The notes below the pieces were generated by a model. The model was not told the DNA's origin. It ran no database searches and saw only the letters and a program-made list of their open reading frames with translations. A DNA stretch of 5,516 nt from Methanocellales archaeon (GTDB lineage: Archaea; Halobacteriota; UBA148; JAJOKI01): assembly GCA_021129915.1 (NCBI GenBank), contig JAJOKI010000114.1:1-5516 (forward strand), written 5' to 3'. Position numbers and translations under genes: made by a program. Of this stretch, positions 1 to 4,804 are shown piece after piece; position 1 is the stretch's first letter; each line of letters starts with the position of its first letter.

Positions 1-187
1 GGTGATGTTATGGATACATAAGGGCAAAAATGAATATGCCTCCTTTATAGATAATGCCAACCCAAAAAACTATTACACACCTTCCGATGAAAAAGTGGCA
101 TTTGCGGTAGCTGACCTGAGTTCGGAATACAGTCTCCTAATGGCTGATGCAGTCATTATAGACGATGTCCGATTTATCGGCGCCTGA
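1..187 (+). CDS. C-terminal part of an unidentified protein (5' end outside window)
   Basis: An open frame runs from the window edge to TGA at 185-187, giving about 61 visible residues. I do not recognise the family. GTG (2-4) and ATG (5-7) could act as starts, but no ribosome site can be seen before them, so the frame more likely continues upstream and those residues are internal. The visible part has no membrane segment and no cysteine. It ends in an alternating hydrophobic stretch, AVIIDDVRFIGA, of the kind that closes beta-sandwich (jelly-roll) or carbohydrate-binding-type domains in secreted proteins. That resemblance is weak and is only an inference. The next gene starts 60 bases downstream after an A/T-rich, promoter-like gap, so co-transcription with the later genes is not implied. 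It could also be a complete small ORF, which I consider less likely. Confidence 0.5.
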   Translation, partial: VMLWIHKGKNEYASFIDNANPKNYYTPSDEKVAFAVADLSSEYSLLMADAVIIDDVRFIGA

Positions 188-202
188 GTGAAAACTCGGA
201 AT

Positions 203-228
203 CTATAAGTATATACAATATATATTTC
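203..228 (+). promoter_or_regulatory. A/T-rich archaeal box A-like promoter region
   Basis: The gap between the first stop (187) and the ATG at 248 contains overlapping TATA-like stretches, such as TATAAG at 204-209 and TATATA-like runs up to 228. An archaeal box A normally lies about 25 bases before the transcription start. That would place the start near 232-240, just before or within the ribosome site and so with a very short leader. The exact box cannot be chosen by eye. Confidence 0.4.
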
Positions 229-247
229 ATCTGTCAAGAGGTGCAGG

Positions 248-631
248 ATGAAGAAATTTCAATTGGAGACTGGCAGGCTCGGGCATGTGATCGACCTCGA
301 ACCGAGCAGAATTCAGGAAACGCTAAAAAACAGAGAATGTACATTTATCTCAGATAAATTCTATAACAAAGGGATATACCGGGTGAGAAACATAGAAACT
401 AAGTCACTGGAGGACTTTGCAATACATATCTATCGAATAGAAGCGGCGACATATCAGGGGCTTGTCGATGACTTGGGCGCAAAGTGCGTGGACAAATCCC
501 TCTGGGAAAACGTACCTGATGGGGAAGTCATCTTTTTCTATGCCTTCAGGGTGGAGGAACAATTCATCAAGGATACTGAAACTGAAAAGCCCAAAGATGA
601 GATGAAGCAGGAAAAGTGGATAAAGGCATAG
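248..631 (+). CDS. Hypothetical protein of 127 aa upstream of the transporter genes
   Basis: I do not recognise this protein. The ATG at 248 is well supported by AGAGGTG at 237-243, and the frame ends at TAG 629-631. It looks like a small, soluble, mixed alpha/beta cytosolic protein. It has no signal peptide and no membrane segment, although residues 93-100 (EVIFFYAF) form a strongly hydrophobic strand. Cysteines lie at 31 and 80, too few and too far apart for an obvious metal site. Residues 107-127 form a highly charged Lys/Glu tail that is probably disordered. It precedes the MgtE half genes on the same strand, but the 69-base gap has its own promoter-like sequences, so a functional link is only possible. 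Codon use and base composition look like those of its neighbours, so it is probably a real gene. Confidence 0.7.
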   Translation: MKKFQLETGRLGHVIDLEPSRIQETLKNRECTFISDKFYNKGIYRVRNIETKSLEDFAIHIYRIEAATYQGLVDDLGAKCVDKSLWENVPDGEVIFFYAFRVEEQFIKDTETEKPKDEMKQEKWIKA

Positions 632-652
632 GCAGGCAAAACCATTATTTCA

Positions 653-670
653 TTTTAAAACATTTAAATA
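653..670 (+). promoter_or_regulatory. Tandem box A-like elements before the MgtE/PhoU cluster
   Basis: Two A/T-only stretches stand about 10 bases apart in the gap after the 127-aa gene: TTTTAAAA at 653-660 and TTTAAATA at 663-670. The second matches an archaeal box A well. Standard spacing would put transcription starts near 682 and 692, inside the duplicated start region at 678-703. The transcript would then be nearly leaderless. This rests on consensus spacing only. Confidence 0.45.
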
Positions 671-677
671 GGAAGTC

Positions 678-703
678 GGTGATGATGATGGGTGATGATG
701 ATG
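678..703 (+). repeat. Perfect 13-bp tandem duplication of ribosome site and start codons
   Basis: The unit GGTGATGATGATG occurs at 678-690 and again, without any change, at 691-703. Each copy contains GGTGAT, which is complementary to the archaeal 16S rRNA 3' end, and a run of ATG triplets. The second copy supplies the start of the first MgtE half gene. ATGs in the first copy (682, 685, 688) lie in another frame, because 13 is not a multiple of three. Confidence 0.85.
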
Positions 704-1333
704 CCGATCGACGAAGTTCTCGAAGAAGGGACGGAAAACCTAAAGGAATACGTCGAAGAGTATATCGAAGAATACGCCAGCATATCTTCCATCCTCAAGC
801 AGGTACTCCCTTTGCTCTTGATATGTGTCTTCTCGGGTCTGTTTGCAGGAATTGTATTGACGGGCATGGAAGCTTCACTAAAGGCGCTTCCGGGACTGTT
901 AGTATTGGTGCCAGCGATATTGGATACAAGGGGCAACATATACGGAGCATTCGGCTCCAGACTTGGGTCAGCGCTCCACCAGGGTATGATTCAACCAGAG
1001 CTGAATAAGGATAAGAATCTCATTCACAGCATTGCAGCTGCACTCGCCCTGGGAGGGATAATATCCATCGTGATGGCTGTTATTGCCCATTGCGTCCTCC
1101 TGGTGCTCGGAAGAGAAAGTATCGGCATACTTCTATTGACGATGATATCTCTGATAGCCGGAGTGGCCTCTGGACTGTTGCTGACTATGTTTGTTTTGGT
1201 AATCACCTTTGCAGGGTACAGAAGGGGCATCGATCCCGATAACATCTCTGGACCGGTGGCAACCACTGCTGGTGATGTATTTGCAATGCTTGCACTTTTT
1301 ATGGCGGCAGAAATCGTATTGGGGGTGTGGTAG
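701..1333 (+). CDS. MgtE/SLC41-type divalent cation transporter half-protein, first subunit
   Basis: This is an integral membrane protein of the MgtE (PF01769) / archaeal split-permease type, likely moving Mg2+ or a related divalent cation. I chose ATG 701, giving 210 residues, because GGTGAT at 691-696 is well spaced; GTG 692, ATG 695 and ATG 698 are also in frame. Residues 3-27 form an acidic helix with about ten Asp/Glu. Five hydrophobic segments follow at roughly 35-53, 61-75, 108-137, 141-173 and 185-210. The family motif LPGLLVLVPAI...RGN at 63-79 is followed by SRLGSALHQG at 86-95. GIDPDNISGP at 176-185 precedes TTAGD, and Asp192 matches the ion-binding Asp of the last helix in MgtE. 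The N and CBS domains of canonical MgtE are absent. The stop TAG touches the next gene's TTG start, so a coupled heterodimer is likely. The RGN/DPDN wording recalls eukaryotic SLC41 transporters. Confidence 0.85.
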   Translation: MPIDEVLEEGTENLKEYVEEYIEEYASISSILKQVLPLLLICVFSGLFAGIVLTGMEASLKALPGLLVLVPAILDTRGNIYGAFGSRLGSALHQGMIQPELNKDKNLIHSIAAALALGGIISIVMAVIAHCVLLVLGRESIGILLLTMISLIAGVASGLLLTMFVLVITFAGYRRGIDPDNISGPVATTAGDVFAMLALFMAAEIVLGVW

Positions 1334-1891
1334 TTGCAAAAGGAGTATAACGTTTTTAAAATCATGAAAACTGCGCTTCCATTACTCACGCTATGTTCTC
1401 TTTTTGGAATAGCTGCTGGATTAATTCTCGATACATACGAAAATATCCTATTTGCGCTTCCAGGGTTGTTTATACTGGTCCCGGTTACGATTGGTCTGGG
1501 AGGAAATATCAGCGCGATATTCAGCGCCCGCATTTCATCTGCCCTTCACCTTGGTACGATCGAATTCAGACATACAAGTCTCGTATTTAAAAACAACGTT
1601 CTTGCAATTCTCATCGCCGGCATGGTCTCGTTTTTTCTGGTTGGAGTCTTTGGACATCTATTCTGTGTTTTAATTGGCTTTGAGAGCCCCGGACTCTTTG
1701 AAATGGTCTTGATATCTACGATCTCGGGGATTCTAATAACTATGGTGATGCTAATCGTCGCTACTCTATCTGCCTTTTATTCATATAACAATGGCATAGA
1801 TCCTGATGATACGACGATACCCATAGTTACAAGTATCTGCGACGTGTTTGGCGTTTTGATATTATTTGGTGTGACTATGATGATAGTATGA
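1334..1891 (+). CDS. MgtE/SLC41-type divalent cation transporter half-protein, second subunit
   Basis: This is a diverged paralogue of the preceding gene and carries the same MgtE fold, 185 residues long. It starts at TTG 1334, directly after the upstream TAG, with a strong ribosome site GGGGGTG at 1321-1327. The in-frame ATG 1364 (residue 11) lacks a well-placed site. Five hydrophobic segments lie near 13-32, 40-54, 88-115, 121-148 and 163-185. Family motifs are LPGLFILVP at 42-50, GGN at 56-58, ARISSALHLG at 65-74 and GIDPDD at 154-159, with Asp170 in the last helix at the ion-site position. The acidic N-terminal helix of the first subunit is missing, so the two halves are not interchangeable. 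Zero spacing to the first half suggests translational coupling and equal amounts. I infer that the pair forms one pore, comparable to the two MgtE repeats within a single SLC41 chain. The transported ion cannot be read from sequence. Confidence 0.84.
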   Translation: MQKEYNVFKIMKTALPLLTLCSLFGIAAGLILDTYENILFALPGLFILVPVTIGLGGNISAIFSARISSALHLGTIEFRHTSLVFKNNVLAILIAGMVSFFLVGVFGHLFCVLIGFESPGLFEMVLISTISGILITMVMLIVATLSAFYSYNNGIDPDDTTIPIVTSICDVFGVLILFGVTMMIV

Positions 1892-1899
1892 GGAAAGCA

Positions 1900-1909
1900 T
1901 TTATTAATT
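1900..1909 (+). promoter_or_regulatory. Possible internal box A before the PhoU/TrkA_C gene
   Basis: TTTATTAATT lies in the 40-base gap between the second MgtE half and the ATG at 1932. Its centre is about 27 bases before that ATG, the spacing expected for a leaderless archaeal transcript. No good Shine-Dalgarno sequence precedes ATG 1932, which fits this idea. Read-through from the transporter genes remains equally plausible. Confidence 0.3.
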
Positions 1910-1931
1910 CAAAGACGATTAGTTGGTTGAT

Positions 1932-3125
1932 ATGGCAGAAGAAATCGACTATAGGCCGAGGAATGTAAAGGACATCCTGAAGGAGATGAAGGATACCTCA
2001 GAGCTAATGGTCGACCTGGCGTATTCAGCGGTTCTCTATGATGATGCAGATATCGCAGGGGAAGTGCTGAGGTTAGAGGAGGGGATGGACAACTTGGAGT
2101 ATCACGCCAGCATTGCGGCGATGCTCGGTGCCAGGGGAGTCGAAGAGGCAGAGGGGCTTTCTGGGGTCCTGCAGGTAGCTTCTGCTGCAGAAAAGATATC
2201 CAATGCGGCGGGAGATATTGCAAAAATCGTACTTAAGAAGTTAGGTCTGCCCCCTGAGCTGAAGGCCGCAATTCCAGAGGCAGAGGAAACCGTCACGCGC
2301 GTCGCGGTCGAAAGAAAATCTCGTCTTATAGAAAAATCACTCGGGGATTTGCGACTGGAAACGGAGACCGGCATGAGAGTTATTGCGATTCGACGCGACC
2401 ACAACTGGATATATAACCCCAACAAAAAAACGGTCGTCATGGTGGACGATATCCTATTCGCCAAAGGACATGACGAAGGCGTTGCCATTTTGTATGAATT
2501 GGCTACTGGAAAGAAATATAAGCCAACACCATCTGAGCCAGAAGCATTGTTAGACGATTTAGACAAGGCAGTAGACATCATCATCGATATGAAGAACGTG
2601 TCCGAGCTGGCGGTGGGACTCGCCTACTCTGCTGTGCTTTTTTACAACAAGGAAATCGCGCATGAGGTTGAAATACTGGAGGCAAAGATGGATGAGATGA
2701 GATATGAACTCGAGCATTGGGTGCTGGAATCTGCAAAACAAGTCGAAGATGTGGATCGTCTAAGGGGGTTGCTCCACCTGGCCATATCATCAGAAATCAT
2801 CTCAGATGCAGCAGATGAGATAGCAGATGTAGTCCAAAGGGATATCGAGCTTCACCCAATCTTTATGCTTGCGATAAGAGAATCCGATGAGATCATCACC
2901 TACATAGAAGTGCGGGAAGGTGCAGAGGTCATCAGTAAGACATTAGGGGAGTTGCGACTGGAAACGGAAACCGGCATGTTTATCATGGCGATTAGAAGGG
3001 AAAATAAATGGATATATCACCCAGGCGGGAAGACGATAATCAAAAAAGGCGACTCTCTAATCGCCAGGGGAACGCGCGATGGCGAGGGGCGATTGATGGA
3101 GCTTTGTTCTGCAAAGTCTTCCTAA
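1932..3125 (+). CDS. Tandem PhoU-like / TrkA_C (RCK_C) protein, likely regulator of the adjacent transporter
   Basis: This is a soluble cytosolic protein of the archaeal type that joins PhoU and TrkA_C domains (COG3273-like). From ATG 1932 it has 397 residues; an in-frame TTG at 1923 would add three. Two copies of one module follow each other. Helical PhoU-like domains lie near 9-105 and 207-305, each with a related SEL.V.LAYSAVL helix (residues 23-36 and 224-237). RCK_C domains lie near 127-192 and 328-393. Each RCK_C contains LRLETETGM, an AIRR strand and a W-I-Y turn, then a conserved D-L-A-G pattern. RCK_C domains sense small ligands in cation channels and transporters, and PhoU proteins act as transporter regulators. 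The position behind two MgtE halves that lack CBS domains suggests a sensor acting in trans, which is an inference. The last 28 codons and stop overlap the convergent isomerase gene. Confidence 0.86.
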   Translation: MAEEIDYRPRNVKDILKEMKDTSELMVDLAYSAVLYDDADIAGEVLRLEEGMDNLEYHASIAAMLGARGVEEAEGLSGVLQVASAAEKISNAAGDIAKIVLKKLGLPPELKAAIPEAEETVTRVAVERKSRLIEKSLGDLRLETETGMRVIAIRRDHNWIYNPNKKTVVMVDDILFAKGHDEGVAILYELATGKKYKPTPSEPEALLDDLDKAVDIIIDMKNVSELAVGLAYSAVLFYNKEIAHEVEILEAKMDEMRYELEHWVLESAKQVEDVDRLRGLLHLAISSEIISDAADEIADVVQRDIELHPIFMLAIRESDEIITYIEVREGAEVISKTLGELRLETETGMFIMAIRRENKWIYHPGGKTIIKKGDSLIARGTRDGEGRLMELCSAKSS

Positions 3126-3867
3126 AGTACTTTAGGCTTTTTCTACCCTCTTCGACAGTGCGCGCTTCGATGACAAACCTGCCTCTGTAATCCTTTAATT
3201 CATTCATCACGGATGCCCAGTCGATGGTGCCATGCCCGAGGGGAAGGTGTTCATCGGTCTTTCCACGGTTGTCGTGTAGATGGATGTGTTTGGGTTTCAA
3301 TTTTAGAAATCCATCCAATGTCCTTGTCAAGCTCGCATGTCCAACATCGAAGGCGATGCCAATATTCTCACGGTTTACATTCTCCACCATTCCGATCAAT
3401 TCCTCTGGCAGTCTACCGAGTAAGAATCCGAGGTTGGGCATGTTTTCCACACCAATCGTGATTCCGAATTCCTCTGCGATGTCACATAGTTTCTGTATGC
3501 CGATGATGTTTTGCTCCCATGCACTATCGGGCAATTCTGCCCCCAGCGGCGAAAGATGTCCTGGATGCACGACCGCCAAATCCGTAAATTCTCCCACATG
3601 CCTTATTGCACTGCCCATCTGCGCAATCGTCTCATCCCATATGCCTTGATTCAGGCTTGCAAGATTCAAATCAGAGAAGGGAAGATGTGCTGTGAATTCC
3701 AGGTTCGTGCTCTCCTGCACTTCCCGTATTTTTTTGACGGTCGCCTTGGTCAGATACTGTTTCCCCTCACCAACGAGCTCCCATCCATTGAATCCAATAT
3801 CTTCTAATTCGTATGCCCAGTCAAATGGATTATTGACCAGTGCCAGTGATGAAAAACTAATTCTCAT
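3040..3867 (-). CDS. Sugar phosphate isomerase/epimerase-like TIM-barrel protein (AP endonuclease 2 superfamily)
   Basis: This 275-residue protein belongs to the xylose isomerase-like TIM-barrel / AP endonuclease family 2 group (COG1082-like). Those proteins bind metal and act on sugars, sugar phosphates or abasic DNA; the substrate cannot be named here. Likely metal and catalytic residues in order are His61 (AHLPFSD), His101 (HPGH), Glu141 (GVEN), Asp174 and His177 (FDVGHA), His195, His198 and Asp199 (HIHLHDN) and Glu234 (FVIEA). Start ATG 3865-3867 follows AAGGAG on the minus strand (3880-3875), seven bases away. That ribosome site lies in the 15-base gap after the UPF0201 gene, so it is the last gene of the operon. 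The fold should finish near residue 252. The final 23 residues, rich in Arg and Pro, look unlike family sequence and run antisense through the end of the PhoU/TrkA_C gene, probably after loss of an earlier stop. Confidence 0.83.
   Translation of the reverse strand: MRISFSSLALVNNPFDWAYELEDIGFNGWELVGEGKQYLTKATVKKIREVQESTNLEFTAHLPFSDLNLASLNQGIWDETIAQMGSAIRHVGEFTDLAVVHPGHLSPLGAELPDSAWEQNIIGIQKLCDIAEEFGITIGVENMPNLGFLLGRLPEELIGMVENVNRENIGIAFDVGHASLTRTLDGFLKLKPKHIHLHDNRGKTDEHLPLGHGTIDWASVMNELKDYRGRFVIEARTVEEGRKSLKYFRKTLQNKAPSIAPRHRAFPWRLESRLF
3121..3142 (+). terminator. Palindrome plus T-run at the end of the plus-strand operon
   Basis: CCTAAAGTACTTTAGG at 3121-3136 is a perfect 16-bp palindrome and can fold as a 6-bp stem with a 4-base loop. 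It is followed by C and five T (3137-3142). It includes the TAA stop of the PhoU/TrkA_C gene (3123-3125). The hairpin-and-T arrangement fits a transcription terminator. The same bases encode KYFRK-like residues of the convergent isomerase, so the symmetry may partly be chance. Confidence 0.45.
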
Positions 3868-3882
3868 TGCTCAGCTCCTTGA

Positions 3883-4242
3883 TTATATTCTTGGCGCCAG
3901 CCAGTATATCACTTCCTCTGGGTTCTCACACTCGATGGAGACACGGATATCTCCCAGCGAACTCTCGCCAAAATTTGCCTTGCCCATGAATGCGACTTGT
4001 TTATTGAGTTTGAATTCGATTCTATTCCCACTTATGCTGTTAAAAAGTTCAGCCCTGGCAGAATCCAAGATATTCTGTTTCATGAGAAGTTCGCGTAATT
4101 TATCCAGGGAAGCGGTGCCGATTAGCAGACATTGCCGATTCGTGACATCCTTGAACTCGAGTTGAGCATCCGGAAATATATTGGTGATCGCCCTATCGAC
4201 GCTTTCTACCAATTCAGTGGGGTGTACGGGTGCCGAAACCAT
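3883..4242 (-). CDS. UPF0201 family protein, putative RNA-binding / exosome-associated
   Basis: This matches the archaeal UPF0201 family (PF01877, COG1325), annotated as RNA-binding and predicted to be exosome-related, with no proven biochemical role known to me. Diagnostic pieces are SAPVHPTE at 3-10, NIFPDA at 21-26, LRELLMKQNILDSAR at 49-63, LNKQVAFMGKANF at 79-91, SLGDI near 95-99 and WLAP at 114-117. From ATG 4242 it has 119 residues, a little short for the family. The five codons before this ATG also read plausibly (DIFKA), and the minus-strand AGGGGG at 4268-4263 would suit a rare ATT start at 4254 better than the ATG. It lies 13 bases after the UPF0200 gene and 15 before the isomerase. 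In Archaeoglobus the two UPF families are annotated as one fused protein, which supports a shared job. Confidence 0.85.
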   Translation of the reverse strand: MVSAPVHPTELVESVDRAITNIFPDAQLEFKDVTNRQCLLIGTASLDKLRELLMKQNILDSARAELFNSISGNRIEFKLNKQVAFMGKANFGESSLGDIRVSIECENPEEVIYWLAPRI

Positions 4243-4255
4243 GGCCTTGAAAATA

Positions 4256-4804
4256 TCAGATGCCCCCTAAAATGCTTTTAGCCTGTTTTTTAAACTCTTC
4301 CAGGGTTCCGTTGTTATCCAGAGAAATGTCTGCCATATCCATCGCTTCTGTTAATCCCCAGCGAAGTTCGCGCTCGTCCTTCTGCTTGAACGATTCCCAG
4401 TCGGAGGCATCATCTTCTCTTTTTCGAGCCATTGCCCTATTGAACCTAAGCTTTTGAGATGCCTCAATTGCAATCAATATAAACCGATTCCCGAATGCCT
4501 TCCTATATGCTCTTACCTCTGCTATGCCGCGTATACCGTCTATGACGACCGCATCGCAGCTTGAGGAGGGAGTTTCCGAAATGAGAGATATACATTGATT
4601 GGCTACCGCATCCATCCCCTCAGTTTTTCTCAGTTCATCTGCTACCTTTCCTACGTTCTCTTCGGTGATGTCGAGACCTCTTGCCTTAACCTCTGCCCGC
4701 ACTATATCCCCCATCTTGATTACCGGGATGCCGCGGCATTGTGCTACTTTAGCCGCCTCGGTCTTGCCCGACGTGGGCATACCCACGAAACCCACTATTT
4801 TCAA
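4256..4804 (-). CDS. UPF0200 family P-loop protein, nucleotide-kinase-like
   Basis: This 182-residue protein is of the archaeal UPF0200 family, which resembles dephospho-CoA and other small nucleotide kinases; the true substrate is unknown. The Walker A loop GMPTSGKT is at 8-15. KMGDIVRAEVKARG at 30-43 is a conserved family segment, and VVIDGIR at 86-92 is the Walker B-like strand. A basic, acidic lid-type region follows at 122-146 (AMARKREDD...KQKDERE), and the chain ends with NNGTLEEF, typical of the family. The start is TTG at 4804-4802, supported by GGAGAGG on the minus strand (4818-4812) seven bases upstream. The start overlaps the stop of the NrdG-like gene as TTGA, which implies translational coupling. 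Its length is normal for the family. A role in RNA or cofactor metabolism with the UPF0201 partner is possible, but that is guesswork. Confidence 0.87.
   Translation of the reverse strand: MKIVGFVGMPTSGKTEAAKVAQCRGIPVIKMGDIVRAEVKARGLDITEENVGKVADELRKTEGMDAVANQCISLISETPSSSCDAVVIDGIRGIAEVRAYRKAFGNRFILIAIEASQKLRFNRAMARKREDDASDWESFKQKDERELRWGLTEAMDMADISLDNNGTLEEFKKQAKSILGGI

Noticed and set aside
678..703. The GATG-rich repeat as a CRISPR or regulatory iteron array
   Set aside because: There are only two contiguous 13-bp units without spacers, and each coincides with translation-start signals.
616..1008. Plus-strand open frame of 130 codons overlapping the first MgtE half
   Set aside because: Its sequence is Arg-rich and low in family features, while the overlapping frame has clear MgtE motifs and membrane helices. 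It is only relevant as the frame that starts in the first repeat copy would enter.
1024..1533. Minus-strand open frame of 169 codons across both MgtE halves
   Set aside because: It lies opposite two clear membrane-protein genes and crosses their junction, and it has no recognisable motif or good ribosome site.
1923..1931. TTG at 1923 as start of the PhoU/TrkA_C gene
   Set aside because: ATG 1932 is a stronger start codon and lies at the expected distance from a box A-like stretch. The three extra residues carry no conserved sequence, so TTG is possible but less likely.
2102..2584. Minus-strand open frame of 160 codons opposite the PhoU/TrkA_C gene
   Set aside because: It is Ser/Ala-rich and antisense to conserved duplicated domains, so it is a shadow of the plus-strand codon pattern.
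3692..4165. Plus-strand open frame of 157 codons spanning the isomerase/UPF0201 junction
   Set aside because: It crosses the boundary of two well-supported minus-strand genes and shows no family signal.
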